In this document: piece by piece, positions 49,001 through 61,033 of the stretch | Position numbering within the stretch: position 1 is the stretch's first letter | Layout: each line of letters begins with the position of its first letter | Assembly (NCBI GenBank): GCA_022575985.1 | Contig: JAKSXM010000288.1 | Coordinates: 2,941,501-3,005,500, forward strand | Reading direction: 5' to 3' | DNA length: 64,000 nucleotides | Origin: Anagrus nilaparvatae | Lineage: Eukaryota > Arthropoda > Insecta > Hymenoptera > Mymaridae | Translations under genes and position numbers: made by a program | The notes under the pieces: model-generated | What the model saw: the letters and a program-made list of their open reading frames with translations, nothing else | Told to the model about the DNA's origin: nothing | Databases searched by the model: none

Positions 49001-51600
49001 GTGCATGTTTGTACAAAATTAATTAAAATAAAAAATAATTTATTCATTAGAGAATTTGTTATACATATTATAGCAATAACACACTAATTAAATTAAAACA
49101 TTTTTTGAATTTCCATACTTGTATTTCAATGATATATGCTAAAATGGATTATTCGCTTTAAACTAAAATCTAATGAAGTTAAGTAATTAATTTAAAAAAA
49201 AATCTATTATACATTTTGTAAAAATGAAAATTTATTATTATTTTTAAAAATTTAGTCTTGACGTTATGTCATTTATTTTAATATTCATTATTGGTATGAA
49301 TTTCATGATAATAAATAAATTTTAAATATTATTATAAGTAAAACAAATATATTTCCTTAATAAATAGTACCTAAAAGTACTTTTAATACAAACAGTAAAA
49401 ATAGAAAAAGAAAGGGAAAATGAAAAGAGTAGACAGGAAGTAGTCAAAGCGTCTCAAGCATATAAAAATTTATAAGTTTATGTACTATTTATAAGTTAAA
49501 CCATAATTATTTTAATAAAAATTTATTTCACAGCTGATGATCTTTTAAAGAAAAATTTTATTTTAAGAAATTTTTAGCCTTTAGTTATTTTATTTAAAGT
49601 ATTTTTTACAATTTAATGACAGATTTTAATCTTATTAGCACTACTTATATATAGCTTTATTTTCTATTCACACAACTTGAAAAATTGAGGGCAATCAATG
49701 TTATTGTAAGAACAAAAAAAAAACAACATAATAATAATAAATAAAGATTTACACGTTAGTTTCTGAAATGTATTCAGAATTTTGCAAAAATTTATAAACA
49801 AATACATTTGAAAAAGTATAAAGTGTATAATTATTTGCTGCATAAATTATAAAAAATTATTCATCAATTTGCGGCTTTCTTATGCTAAGTTTTTTTACAA
49901 AAACAATTGCAAACAACAATTGATTCTTTAAAAAAATTAAAATAAAGAGTTTTTAATATTTAAATCTATGATGTTAACTTGATAAAATATTTGATATTCA
50001 TTTTAAAATATAATTTTATTAGCAAAAATGAGTGATAAAAATAATGGAAATATACATTAGCGTCCATATTGCGGCTTCGCAAACCCACTACATATGAATC
50101 CCAACCCACGCTCGGCAATCGTTTCTTTAAATTTAATTAATAACAATTGTATTCTATTTTATTTAAATTTATTTATCAACTGACCTATATATTATAATCT
50201 TTATTTAATTATTTATTTAATAACAATACCGGATTAATTTAACAATTATAAAAATTTCTTGTACTGATTTTTAAGAATTATTTACACATACATGTATACT
50301 TACTCGGTATGCACTCCGAAATAAGAAAATTGCTGATACTTTACTTTGATTATTAAATTTGCACAAAAACTGACAGTTTTTATTAATCACAATTATCACA
50401 AAATAAACTTTATATATTTATAATTAATTTTAAACAATATTTTTTATTAATTATTTATTATAAATGCTTAAAATTTGTTAATTTTATTATTTTCCACGTG
50501 ATAACCAATGTTTTCTTGGCTTCTCCACACGAGGCAATATGGCGGTTGCGCGCACATTTAGTACTAAAATTAAAGGTAGGGGGCTGGGAGGAAAAGAAAG
50601 ATTTTTTGGAGTTTTATATTTATGGCGAAATTTAAAGTTTTATCTATGTGAAAGCATAATTATAACACAATAAAATTTAAGCTTTGTTACTTTTGTTAAA
50701 ATAATTTAATAGGTAAATTAAAATTTCTTATCTTTTTTGGATTAAATTAGGCGCGCGCACCTTAAAACACCTCGACCCCCTAAACTAAACGGTTTTGCGG
50801 ATAATGGGATCATCCATGTAAAATGGTTTTCTAATTTTTTGTTATTTTATTATGCCTAGTCAAAATTATTGCAAATATTTAATTCTAATAATATGACAAG
50901 GGTTTCAATTAGTAAAACAGTTTTGCAATTACGAAATTCAGCAAAAAAAACCAGTTAGTACTACTTTTTATGCTTTTGTAAATATAAAATCTTATATTTG
51001 TTCAGGATTTTTAGGGATCCTTTATTAATTGGATAATTTTTGCAATAAATAAATAATGACTAATTATTGAGCAAATTTTTAGTTTTTGCAATTGTTTTCC
51101 ATACAAATGTTGGGTTTTACACGTGTTCAAATAAATAAATTATATTTTATGTGAAAAAATTGCAAAAAAATAACCGGCACCAATACAGAGGGCACCTCTT
51201 ACCAAGCTGCTAAGTGCTAACTGCAGCAGCAGGCAGCAGCTTTGAATAGTTGAATTTTGCAATATTGTTATTTTTTTTACAATTTATTTACAATATATTT
51301 TTAGCAAAAATTCACCAAAAAATCATCGAAGGATTCTAAATAAAATATTACTTAAAATATTTATAAAAAATTCTACCATATTATCCACATAGCATAATGT
51401 ACCAGTTCATGGTAAATATTAATGAAGTTACGATATTACCGACTTTTACTTATACCTTTATTTGGTAAAATAAATGTCTTTTAAAATTTTTGTTCAAAAC
51501 ATGTGCGCGTATTCGTCTCAAAGAGAAAAGAATCGTCTGCATTTATATTTAGTATATATATTATAGTAAACAAATTTTAAATAATATAAAGTTAGTATAA
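46092..51600. other. Long AT-rich spacer without a supported gene
   Basis: About 5.5 kb, mostly AT-rich. GC-richer patches lie at 50062-50130 (CATATTGCGGCTTCGCAAAC, CCCACGCTCGGCAATCG), 50520-50590 (ATGGCGGTTGCGCGCACATT, then a possible donor AAAG|GTAGGG) and 51175-51245 (GCTGCTAAGTGCTAACTGCA, GCAGCAGGCAGCAGC). These could be non-coding first exons or promoter DNA. No coding exon, RNA gene or transposon boundary could be supported. Confidence 0.45.
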
Positions 51601-51696
51601 AATTATTATATGTTGTTCAAATAAATATCTAGGTTATGTGTATTCAAATATAATAAATTATAAAATAAATAATAAATAACATTAAATTTGTTGAGC

Positions 51697-53433
51697 ATGT
51701 TTTCTCCAAAAAAATTAAGAAGCCATTCAGCTACTCAAAAAGAAAGAACGGAAAATCATTTACGTTCAAAAAATCAGATAGCTGTCAGTATTTCTGACAT
51801 AGATAATGACAGTTTAGAACATATTTTTACTTTCCTGCCTATTGCTGAAAAAATTAAAATTGAACGAGTATGTAAAAGATGGAAAGCTCTCTCCTTATCA
51901 TCATGGACACAATTTAAACGATTAGAGCTCTCAAAAGAAATTTGGGGGCTAAGACCTAGTGGAACAGAGCATAAACTTGAAGATATTAGTCTTAAAACAC
52001 TAAAATCTGTTCTGAGAAGGTGTGGACAATTTCTTATTAGCATTGACTTTTCTGGGTATCCACATGATTGCAGTTTCGATGAAACAATTGATATTATAAT
52101 ACCAATAAGCCAATTTTGCCCAAATATAATATCAATTAATTTAACAAATTGTTTTAAGGGTGTCATTACTCCTGAAATTAAAAAATTGGCTAAAGCTTGC
52201 CATAAAATTGAAGATTTAAAATTATCTAATAAAAGGCAGTATGGCCTCGGGTATGACAATGTTTGTGATGATGAACTGTCTTTATTATTCTTAAACAATA
52301 AAAATATAAAATCTTTATGTTTAGAAAACTTTGCTTTAAAAAAAAAAGTTTTAACGAAATTACCAAATAACTCTTTGCAAGAGTTAATTTTGAATACTTT
52401 CAAATATACTATGTATATGGAAATTGAACACACTATTTTAAATGCAAAACTCTTAAGAGTTTTTAAATGTAAAATTAATATTAATATTTGTTATATTATA
52501 GAAGCTTTATGTTCTAATGGTATAAACAATTTAGAAGAACTCAACTTAAACAATAAATATTCTAAGGATGATGAAAATGATTTTAATAATGAGATTGAAA
52601 AAAAGCTTACCAAATTATTTAAAATGAGTAAGAAGCTCAAAATCATTGAATTAAATCATTTAGCCATAACAGGAAAATGTTTGTTGTATTTAAATTCAGA
52701 AATCCAAAAAATATATTTAGAACATTGTGTAAATTTTGATCGTTCTTTTGTTGATAAATGCCTAGCATCTTTTACCAAAATTAATTCTTTTCAATTTCAT
52801 CTAATTCAACAAGAACCAATTATTAGCTATCCAATAAAAATAGAAAATCAATGCTCCAATTTAAAAAGCTTTTCAGTGCATGGGGACAGTTTATTGTTAT
52901 CCATAAAAACTATAATTTTATTAACAAATCTTAGTGTATTACAACTATCCTGTAATTCATCAGTTACAGATGACATTTTAAAAATAATTGGAAGTAAGCT
53001 TACAAAGCTAACATCAATTAATTTATTTAGAGGAAACTTTACTGATATTGGCCTTTCAGCAATAACAAATCTTCCAAATTTAAAGGCTCTGTCAATTTCT
53101 GAAACACAAGTAACAGGTGAAGGATTTAATTACATGCCAAATATTATAAAACTTGATTGTAAGGGTTGTAGAGGAATAGAAAGTCATTATATGTTAAGAC
53201 TAATAAAATTATCAGAAAAACTTGAATATTTGAATCTTGAATGGTGTTCTAAACTTACTAATGAATTTATTGATGAGGTCATAAACATAAAAAATGAACG
53301 TAAAAATAAAAATATTTTAACGATGGGAATACGAAAAACAAGAATAAATATTCAAAAAATTAAAATAAAATCAAAATATTTAATTTTAGACAATATAGGT
53401 ATATATTCTCTTTACATTTTTGAGATACCTTAA
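51697..53433 (+). CDS. F-box/LRR protein, intact, 578 aa
   Basis: A single exon. The first ATG is at 51697 (MFSPKKLRSHSATQ); the frame is open a few codons upstream, but without an ATG. Residues ~33-77 form an F-box: ISDIDNDSLEHIFTFLPIAE, then KIKIERVCKRWKALSLSSW. The rest is made of degenerate, Leu/Asn-rich repeats. The clearest LRRs are C-terminal, of the cysteine-containing FBXL/AMN1 type: LSVLQLSCNSSVTDDILKII, LTSINLFRGNFTDIGLSAIT, LKALSISETQVTGEGF and LEYLNLEWCSKLTNEFIDEV. F-box/LRR proteins are substrate receptors of SCF ubiquitin ligases: the F-box binds SKP1 and the LRRs pick the target. No signal peptide or membrane segment is seen. The last ~25 residues (after NIQKIKIKSK) extend beyond the related copy at 58.1-59.5 kb. 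The substrate is unknown. Confidence 0.88.
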   Translation: MFSPKKLRSHSATQKERTENHLRSKNQIAVSISDIDNDSLEHIFTFLPIAEKIKIERVCKRWKALSLSSWTQFKRLELSKEIWGLRPSGTEHKLEDISLKTLKSVLRRCGQFLISIDFSGYPHDCSFDETIDIIIPISQFCPNIISINLTNCFKGVITPEIKKLAKACHKIEDLKLSNKRQYGLGYDNVCDDELSLLFLNNKNIKSLCLENFALKKKVLTKLPNNSLQELILNTFKYTMYMEIEHTILNAKLLRVFKCKININICYIIEALCSNGINNLEELNLNNKYSKDDENDFNNEIEKKLTKLFKMSKKLKIIELNHLAITGKCLLYLNSEIQKIYLEHCVNFDRSFVDKCLASFTKINSFQFHLIQQEPIISYPIKIENQCSNLKSFSVHGDSLLLSIKTIILLTNLSVLQLSCNSSVTDDILKIIGSKLTKLTSINLFRGNFTDIGLSAITNLPNLKALSISETQVTGEGFNYMPNIIKLDCKGCRGIESHYMLRLIKLSEKLEYLNLEWCSKLTNEFIDEVINIKNERKNKNILTMGIRKTRINIQKIKIKSKYLILDNIGIYSLYIFEIP

Positions 53434-54092
53434 AAAAATTATAATTAAAAAAATATATACTGTAAACCAATTTGTCTGATATGTACACTAAAATTATAAA
53501 ACCTATAATTTGTTTTCAAATAAAATTTTTGTATCTAGCCCAAAGTTTTATGTACTGTTAAATTTTTAATAAATTATTTTTTACAATTATCAAAAATACT
53601 TTTTAAAATTCAAATTTGCAGTTTTGCTAACAAAGTTTGTCTATTCCCTACTTTTTTTTAGATTATTACCTATGCTGGAATTTAAAAGACTTTTAATGAA
53701 AAATATAGATACATAAATAAAATGAATAAATGTTAAAATCAACGTTAATAACTTTTTATCTGATGTAAAGCTCAATGACTAAATTGTTTTTTAATTCGCT
53801 CACTTTAACAAAAAAATCTTTAGTTATAGATTATTGTATCCACAAACATATAATTTTTTTAATTTCAATGATGTGCTAATTCGATTATTTGTTCTTTATC
53901 TGGAATATTCAAAATTTCCAAATATTGGGAAGCAAACTTATACGAATGGCAAACTTTTATCCGATATTAATATAATCCAGAAAAATCAACATATTCTAAC
54001 TTTTTATACAGTGTGTTACATTTAAATAAATTATTCGTACCGAGATTCTACCAAAATGATATCATCTACTATCTCAAAGCGTACAATTTAAG
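53434..54092. other. Spacer 3' of the first F-box gene
   Basis: AT-rich sequence with several AATAAA hexamers (for example near 53520 and 53717) suitable for polyadenylation of the F-box transcript. The 63-codon plus-strand frame at 53834-54025 has no recognisable content. Confidence 0.4.
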
Positions 54093-55345
54093 GGGTCATC
54101 CCTCTGACACGATATGTGGCCAAAAAATAAAAGCTTTTATAAAAGTTTAATTTTCCCACTAAGTCACCTGACCAAATAAAATTCTGACCAACAATTTGGA
54201 TTCTGCAGGAAATTTTACACAAGCAAGTAACTTTTTATTTTTCCAGAAGAGTTATAAAAAATGCTCCTATAATATTAAAAAATGATTCAAAATTCATGTG
54301 TTTTAATTTCGAAAAACAAAATTCTCTTTGAAAATTAGATTTTTCAAACTTTAATTTTAATATTTCGTTCAGTGTTTTTTTTAAGGAAATTTTAGAACTG
54401 CACAAATCAAAAAAAGGGGAGGGGAAAAGGGGGTGGGGAATACTAATTTTGCTCATTTATTTACAAAATATTATCTCTTAAAATTTTGAAAAAGTACCTC
54501 AAAAATTACTTTTTATTAAATTTATTGAACATGTAAATACCTCAGCTGCAGACAGCTCAATTTTCATTTTGTTGGTCTCAAATTTTATGTTTTCTCATAT
54601 ATTTTTTTTGGTAAATTTATTTTAAAAGCACTAAAATTGAAAAATAGCGATTTTTAAAAAATTATTTTTCACAAATTTTAAATTTCCCGCAAAGTCACGT
54701 AACCAAATGAAAATCTGACTAAAAATTTGGATTTAGCGGAAAATTTTACATAAGGATACCATTTTCTGTCTTTTTTAAATAAATAGTTTCTAAGGTATCC
54801 CATTTTAAAGATAAAGAGTAAAATTGACTTTTTTAAAAAGCCCTAAATATGGGACTCAAATTATCATATCTGCTAAACAAATAATTATAAAAAGACGAGT
54901 AAATAATTTATTGGATACTTAGGGCTTGTAAAAAATTTTAAGGCCTATAGTACTCGTTTCTTTTAAAAATTAGAATTTTGGCACAATTTCAAAATTGGGC
55001 ATTTTGGGGTAAGAATTGGCATTTGTACATCTTTTGTAGGCAAAATATGAATATAAAATTCATTTTTTTTTAGAATATAAAATATTTTGTATAAAAAATC
55101 AAAAAAATTTATATTTTAGGACTGCACAAACTAGCTTTTAGTACTGCACAAATTTTTTCAGAACTGCACTTTTTGTGTAGAACTGCACGTTAAAAAAATC
55201 ACTGATTTCGTTTGTTTTCAAACCAAACCTTCCAAAAACATAAAAAGGTATGCTAGTGTAAAATTTCCCACAGAATCCAAATTTCCAGTCAAAATTTTAT
55301 TTACATTCCTGACCCAGCGGAAAATTTAACATTTCTGAAAATTCA
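54093..55345. repeat. Composite inverted/direct repeat block
   Basis: A ~80-bp module (TTTCCCACTAAGTCACCTGA, CCAAATAAAATTCTGACC, ATTTGGATTCTGCAGGAAAT, TTTACAC) occurs at 54153-54222. It recurs directly at about 54688-54760 and inverted at 55257-55330. Between them lie foldback-family phrases (AATTGGGCATTTTGGGGTAA at 54992). It looks like another decayed foldback element. The minus-strand 73-codon frame over 54235-54456 is not supported. Confidence 0.65.
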
Positions 55346-55379
55346 CCTTTTAGAAGCTGTCATTTTTTAATCTAAGGCT

Positions 55380-55640
55380 TTGACCATCGACCGATATTTT
55401 TTTTTCTCAAGAATAAGTTGAATTTTCGAAAGTAATTCAAGCACCACTAAAAAATTTTTGAACCATATTTTTTTGAGAAATTTTAATTTTAGAAAAAATC
55501 GAATAATGCTGATTTCTCGCAAATGAAAAGTTCAAAAAAATTTATTGATCCAGAAATCGGATTTTACGGGAAATTTTCTAACGGATTCTAAGATGAAATA
55601 ATATTCATGTTAAAATACGCAGAGAAAAAGTACGAAAACG
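55380..55640. repeat. Dispersed repeat shared with 13290-13400
   Basis: TTGATCCAGAAATCGGATTT, then TACGGGAAATTTTCTAACGG and ATTCTAAGATGAAATAAT match TTGATCCCAGTATCGGATTC, TACGGAAAATTTTCTATCCG and AATCTAAGAGGAAATAAT at 13310-13370, in the same orientation. Confidence 0.75.
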
Positions 55641-56134
55641 TAGCTGCTATTTTTTTATATTCCCAAAAAAACGAAAGTGGAATCAAGAATCGAACCTTTT
55701 AGAAGCAGAAAACTTATAAAATTTTAACTTTTAAAATATATTGAAATAGCACTGTACTAAAAAACTAGCTGTTTTTTACTGTAAAAATGAAAACTGTCTT
55801 AACTCAATGTCTTCTCATTAGGAGTTAGGGAAAAAATTTTATCATTTTTATCATAAACGATTTCTAAAGATATTATATAAGGATGTACAACAAAATATGA
55901 AATAGTTTCAAATTCATTTTTCAAATTAGAAAAACTTTGCAAACATATAATCATTTTTACTTTTCAGTTTTCTTCTTAAGGTGCTTTCAGACGTGAATGA
56001 AATTGTAAAATGAAATTGTAAAATGAAAATGAACGCGCGAAATTTCAAAAATTTGAAATTATTAAATAACTGATAATGAATATTAATTAATATTCAAAAT
56101 TTCTTGTATCGCTCGATGGCAAGGAGAGTATTTA

Positions 56135-56281
56135 AATAATTGAAATAATGACAACCTTTACGAGCAAGTTCTTGATTAAAATGAATTTACAAATTCATCG
56201 CCCTCATCTTTTATATGATGAATTTGTAAATTCATTTAAATCAAGAACTTGCTCGTAAAGGTTGTCATTATTTCAATTATT
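56135..56281. repeat. 147-bp near-perfect hairpin
   Basis: A ~65-base arm (AATAATTGAAATAATGACAA, CCTTTACGAGCAAGTTCTTG, ATTAAAATGAATTTACAAAT, TCATC) is followed by a loop of about 17 bases near 56200. Then comes an almost exact reverse complement ending ATTTCAATTATT, with only small differences near ATTTAAATCAAG/CTTGATTAAAAT. Transcribed, it would make a long double-stranded stem. It could be a tiny MITE or a small-RNA hairpin. Confidence 0.9.
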
Positions 56282-56588
56282 GAAATTATTAAATTTTTTT
56301 ATTATACGAGAATAAGTTATAATATTTTAATCTGCAATTATTATTAAGAATTTTACTTTAATTTTAATAATAGGCGGTATGAATTGGATACGTTAAAATT
56401 AAAAAAAAGTAAATAAAATATCAATAGGTGTGCAATTGGATGCAATATGCATCCATATGCACAGATGTAGCTTTTTGTAGATTTTTGGTAACGCGTTTGT
56501 TTACAAACTGTTTATAAAGTTATAATTAACAAAATCTATTTCCTGTATACAAAAAGAAAGCATTATTAAAAGCAGTATGAGTACTTAT

Positions 56589-57964
56589 TAGAGTGTGTCT
56601 TATTTATTTTTTCTCAATATTTTTTGGTTCCCCTCATTTTTTCCGAATATTTTGGTCATAAAAAATCCCCAGCTCCAAGGATTTTGATAATCGATTTTTT
56701 TAATCCGTGCCGCCGAGCACTTGAAGTTTCCCATTTAAATAACATGGGAATTTTAAGTTTTTAGCTATACAAATTTTTACAGAAGCCAAAAAGAGTTTTA
56801 AAAAGCTAATTTTTACTGGAAAACATACTTTCATATGTTGTAAAGACATGAAAATAACCCTGCATTCATTCCAAAGGGAATTCTGGGGCTAAAAACGCAA
56901 ATTTCCATGTTTGCTCAATCTTATAAAACAGGGTTTTTTGGTAATTTTCGGAACGCTGCAACCTCAAAAATTAATCGAAACACTTCTAGTTATTCTACTT
57001 TTTTTCAGCTTTCAGCTATTCACCTTTCAAACGACGTAAACCGTGTATTTTTATCACTGTAATTTTTGACCCGAAATGCCCAATTTTTAAATTTGTTTAA
57101 ATTGCTGCCAAAATTGTAATTTTCGACGAAATTGAGTTTTATAGACCCTAAAAATTTTCGACAAGCTTCAAAACTCCAAAAACTTCTTACCCGTCTCTTT
57201 TCTTTAAATAATTTTTAAGATATCGCTTTTCAAAAATAATGATAAAAATTGATTTTTTTTTTAAACCCTGATATTGGGACTCTGGCTTTAAAGTATCATC
57301 TCTGGTTAATATTTTATTGAAAAGCAGCGAGTAAAGAATTTTTGGAAATTTGAAGCTTGTAGAAAATTTTTAAGACCTATAAAGCTCAATTTTGTGAAAA
57401 ATTACAATTTTGACAGCAATTTAAAAAAATTCAAAAATTGGTCATTTTTAGTCGAATATTACCGTTAGGTTAATTGGCTATAGTGACGAGAGGATCAATG
57501 ATAAAAGAATGCGGTTTACGACGATTGAAAGATGACACTTGCACTAAAAAAATAAAATGAGCCAAAAATATTTTAGTTAATTTTTGAGGTTGCAGCGTTT
57601 TAACGAAAATTATCGAAAAATCCTATTTTATAAGATTGAGCTAACATGTAAATTTGCGTTTCTAGCCCCAGAATTCCTTTTGGAATGAATTCAGGGCTAT
57701 TTTCATGGCTTTACAACATGAGAAAGTATGTTTTCCAGTAAAAATTAGCTTTTTAAAACTCTTTTTGGCTTCTGTAAAAATTTTTATAGCTAAAAACTTA
57801 AAATTCCCATGTTATTTAAATGGGAAACTTCAAGTGCTCGGCGGCACGGGTTAAAAAAATCGATTATCAAAATCCTTGGAGCTGGGGGTTTTTTATGACC
57901 AAAATATTCGAAAAAAATGAGGGGAGCCAAAAAATATCGAAAAAAAAAAATAATTCACACTCTA
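56589..57964. mobile_element. 1.4-kb palindromic element with 8-bp target duplication
   Basis: The termini TAGAGTGTG and CACACTCTA are inverted and flanked on both sides by GTACTTAT (56581-56588 and 57965-57972), an exact 8-bp duplication. The arms pair for over 600 bp, including TTTTGGTTCCCCTCATTTTT versus AAAAATGAGGGGAGCCAAAA. CGTGCCGCCGAGCACTTGAA (56705) faces TTCAAGTGCTCGGCGGCACG (57829). The loop is near 57240-57300. A TAGAG-type end and an 8-bp duplication suit a hAT-derived non-autonomous element. The 65-codon frame at 57820 is part of an arm. Confidence 0.92.
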
Positions 57965-58130
57965 GTACTTATGCATATACTATACATTCACAGTATACAT
58001 ATCTCACAAACATTTAATAATATCAATGCTTTAAATATGTAAAAAAAATATAAAACAATAAATGAATTCTGCATATGCTGAAATAAAAAACAAAAATTTT
58101 AAACTTTCTATTAAAACATTGACTGCTTAA

Positions 58131-59534
58131 TTTTAATTAGTAAATTTTGCCCAAATATCATTTCACTTAATATCACTAATCGTAACAAAGATACAGTTAC
58201 TCATATTGGCATCCAAGAAATGGCCAAGTCTTGTCAAAAAATTGAGGAATTAAAATCATATTTTAATTATAATTATGGAGAAGAAATAACTGATGGTAAT
58301 GAATTATCTTCCTTATCCTTAAATATTAAAAACATAAAATCTATGCATTTTCATGGATTTATTGATGTATATGTAAATAATAGTTTTTTAAATTTAAATT
58401 ATGATTCTTTGGTTGAGTATAGTGTGAATATTAATTTTACTACCATGCTTAATGATATTAATTCCGTAATAATAAATGCAAAAAATCTAAAAGTTTTTAA
58501 ATTTAATGCAGATGCTAATATTCGTTTAATTATTAGAGCTTTAAGTGATAGCGATATGAGTAATTTAGAAGAACTAAGTTTAGGTGATCCATATCAAGGT
58601 GAAACAAATACAGATGACTATGAAAAAGAACTCATTAGACTATTTAATAAATGTGATAATCTCAAATATTTATTTATTTATTTATTTATTTATTTATTAG
58701 AAAGTAAACGGGCAATTACGCCCTTTAATACAAATTATTACAATTAATTTAAATTAAAAAAATAAAAAAAAAAATTAAAAAAAAAAAAATATCTTAAAAA
58801 AATATCTTAAATTAAATGATTTAAATATTACGGGTAAATGTTTGTTAAGTTTAAATTCAAAAATAAAGAACATTTGTTTGGATAGTTGTTGGGACTTTGA
58901 TAAAAATTTTATGAATATATGTCTAAATAATTTGGTTGAACTTGATTCTTTTTCAATTAATGAAATGCCAAGATGTTCGATTAATAACCCAGTAATTTTC
59001 GAAATCACAAAACCATGTTTAAATTTAAAAAATTTAGATATAAAAACTTCTCATCTCTTAATATCAGTAAATACAATAATTTTATTTCAAAATCTGCAAA
59101 CCTTGTGTTTAGCATCAAATCCATCAGTTAATAATGATTTTTTAAAGATTCTTAGTGTTAATCTTAAAAAACTAAAATTTCTAAATGTAGCTTATTGTGA
59201 TTTCACTGATATTGGCCTTTCAGCCATATCAAATCTTCCAGATTTAGAATTTTTATCTATTGGTAAAGTTCCAGTAACAGGAGAAGGATTTGGCAATATG
59301 CCAAATATTTTAAAACTTGATATCCATGTTTGTGGAAGTATTGAAAATCATTACTTATTAAAGTTAATAAAATCATCCACTAAACTTGAGTACTTAAATC
59401 TTGATAGATGTAAAACAATTACTAATGAGCTTATTGATGAGCTTATTAATATAACTGAAAGGCAAGAAAATAATTTCTTAACAATAGTAATAAAAGGCAC
59501 CAAAATTGATATTAATAAAATTAGCAAGAAATAA
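58131..59534 (+). pseudogene. F-box/LRR pseudogene: 5'-truncated and interrupted by a retroposon-like insertion
   Basis: Similarity to the intact gene at 51697-53433 starts at ISKFCPNIISLNIT (ISQFCPNIISINLT in the intact gene) and continues to the end: FTDIGLSAISNLPDLEFLSI, PVTGEGFGNMPNILKLDIHV and LEYLNLDRCKTITNELIDEL. The F-box and about the first 130 residues are absent, and nothing like them lies upstream, where the foldback element ends at 57964. The frame is open from 58220 to 58669, then broken by ~130 bp of foreign sequence (58670-58799) that brings a stop at 58745. The LRR part resumes at 58801 and runs to a stop at 59532-59534. The copy lacks the C-terminal extension of the intact gene. 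It cannot encode an SCF receptor; a short LRR-only product from the downstream ATG at 58842 is conceivable but unsupported. Confidence 0.85.
58670..58799. mobile_element. ~130-bp retroposon-like insertion in the pseudogene
   Basis: It starts with TTTA repeats, has a short unique core (GAAAGTAAACGGGCAATTAC, GCCCTTTAATACAAATT) and ends in A-rich sequence. The interrupted target reads CTCAAATAT before, and AAATATCTTAAATTAAATG after, so AAATAT is duplicated. An extra ATATCTTAAA sits just inside the right end. Size, simple-repeat start and A-rich end suggest a SINE or truncated LINE tail. Confidence 0.7.
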
Positions 59535-61033
59535 AATTCAATTTGCTTAGTAAATAGATATTTAAGATTATTTACCTAGGCATTATTGTTAAAAATAAGT
59601 ATTTAAAAATTATAAATATAGTGTTATAATTAATGTTTAACATTTAAAATTTTAATAATTATATAATATAAATGTATTGAAAAACTTATACGTATATCTC
59701 TAATTGGTTTAATAAAAAAATTTTAATTGCTTAGTGTTTTCTGTTGTTTTGTTTTTAATAATCTTTTTCGTAAAGAAAAACGTAGGTAATCTATATATGC
59801 CTCTGGTTTCTAATTTGATTATTCCAGATTAAATCACACATTAATCAGGAAGCTCCTAAAATTTTTAGGCCAGTAAGTTTCTAACTTTAAATTAATCGTT
59901 TTAAATTTTTTGGTTTTTCACTATGCTTGGAAAGAAAGACGTAAAAGAAAATTTGGACAAAATATTATTGAAATGAATAATGCATTAAAAATCAAAAATC
60001 ATTATTTTATAAGTCATCCAAATTAAAATTTAAAATAAAATTTAAGAAGGTAATTTTCCAATCAGTATTTTGTAAAAACCATTTTCAGGTTTCCCTGAGC
60101 TTCTTTTTTGAAAAACTAACATAAAATGATCCACAACCCTTCCAAGAAAAAAGTTATGGATATTCCCGGGGAATTTCACCAAAACTGAAAAAAAGCACCA
60201 CGTTATTAATAAATAATTTAATAAAAACAGTCAAAAATTAATAGAATAACCCGTGCTCCAAAAGTTAACTCTGTATACTGTTTAAAACATTACAAACAAG
60301 TTTTAATTTTTATATTTTATTTAATTTAATAAATTATTTACGAATTATTTGGCTCATTTGATAAGACTAAAAAAAATTTTTTTTTAAATTAACTATTTAT
60401 CTCTTTCAGGGACTTGTTTGATTCAGTTGAGTTCAGTTGTCTACCTTGAATTCAGCTTGAATTAGCACTTTATCCTGTAAGCCTTTGGTTTTTGGGCAAG
60501 ACTGAAAGTTTTATTTCATTATAAAGGGAAATTTCTTTCTTATATAATTATGAACTTAATTATGAACTAATGTAAAGGAATACTAATGAATACACTTACA
60601 TTAGAAATATATGCAATATATTTTATAAATATACTCAAGTTTACATATTGACTTAAACAGGTAATCTGTGCTTATACAAAAGTTGTATTAAATTACAATT
60701 ATTGTTTACTTGTAGCAGTATGACAATCTATGAGTAAAACATTAAAATTTTTTATTTGTTGAAATTTATAATCTCAATTGATTTATTTATTTCATATAAG
60801 TAAATTCATCCTTACATGTATTTAAATTATATTTATTGTAATTTTCTAATACAATAGTTCGCAAAATATCTACAGTTTCATTTTCAAATTATTATAATAT
60901 AATATATTAGATTAAATTTTCAACTTTCGGAAATAGCTAATTAACTAAGCATAGAGTCCTGAAGAGGTCTCTTAAAAAATTATAATAAAAAACAATTCTG
61001 CATTTTTAAATAACAAACGTTTAACGTTTTTAT
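59535..61033. other. Spacer between convergent F-box copies
   Basis: AT-rich sequence between the plus-strand pseudogene and the minus-strand F-box gene, containing their 3' flanks. AATAAA-like hexamers are present. A small direct-repeat patch (GATTCAGTTGAGTTCAGTTG, TTGAATTCAGCTTGAATT) is at 60420-60465. I see no gene. Confidence 0.45.

Noticed and set aside
50520..50570. Start exon at ATGGCGGTTGCGCGCACATT
   Set aside because: A donor-like GTAGGG follows, but no downstream exon in phase was found and the F-box gene has its own start; left as a composition note only.
51774..52433. 219-codon minus-strand frame
   Set aside because: Antisense to the intact F-box/LRR gene, with no recognisable features.
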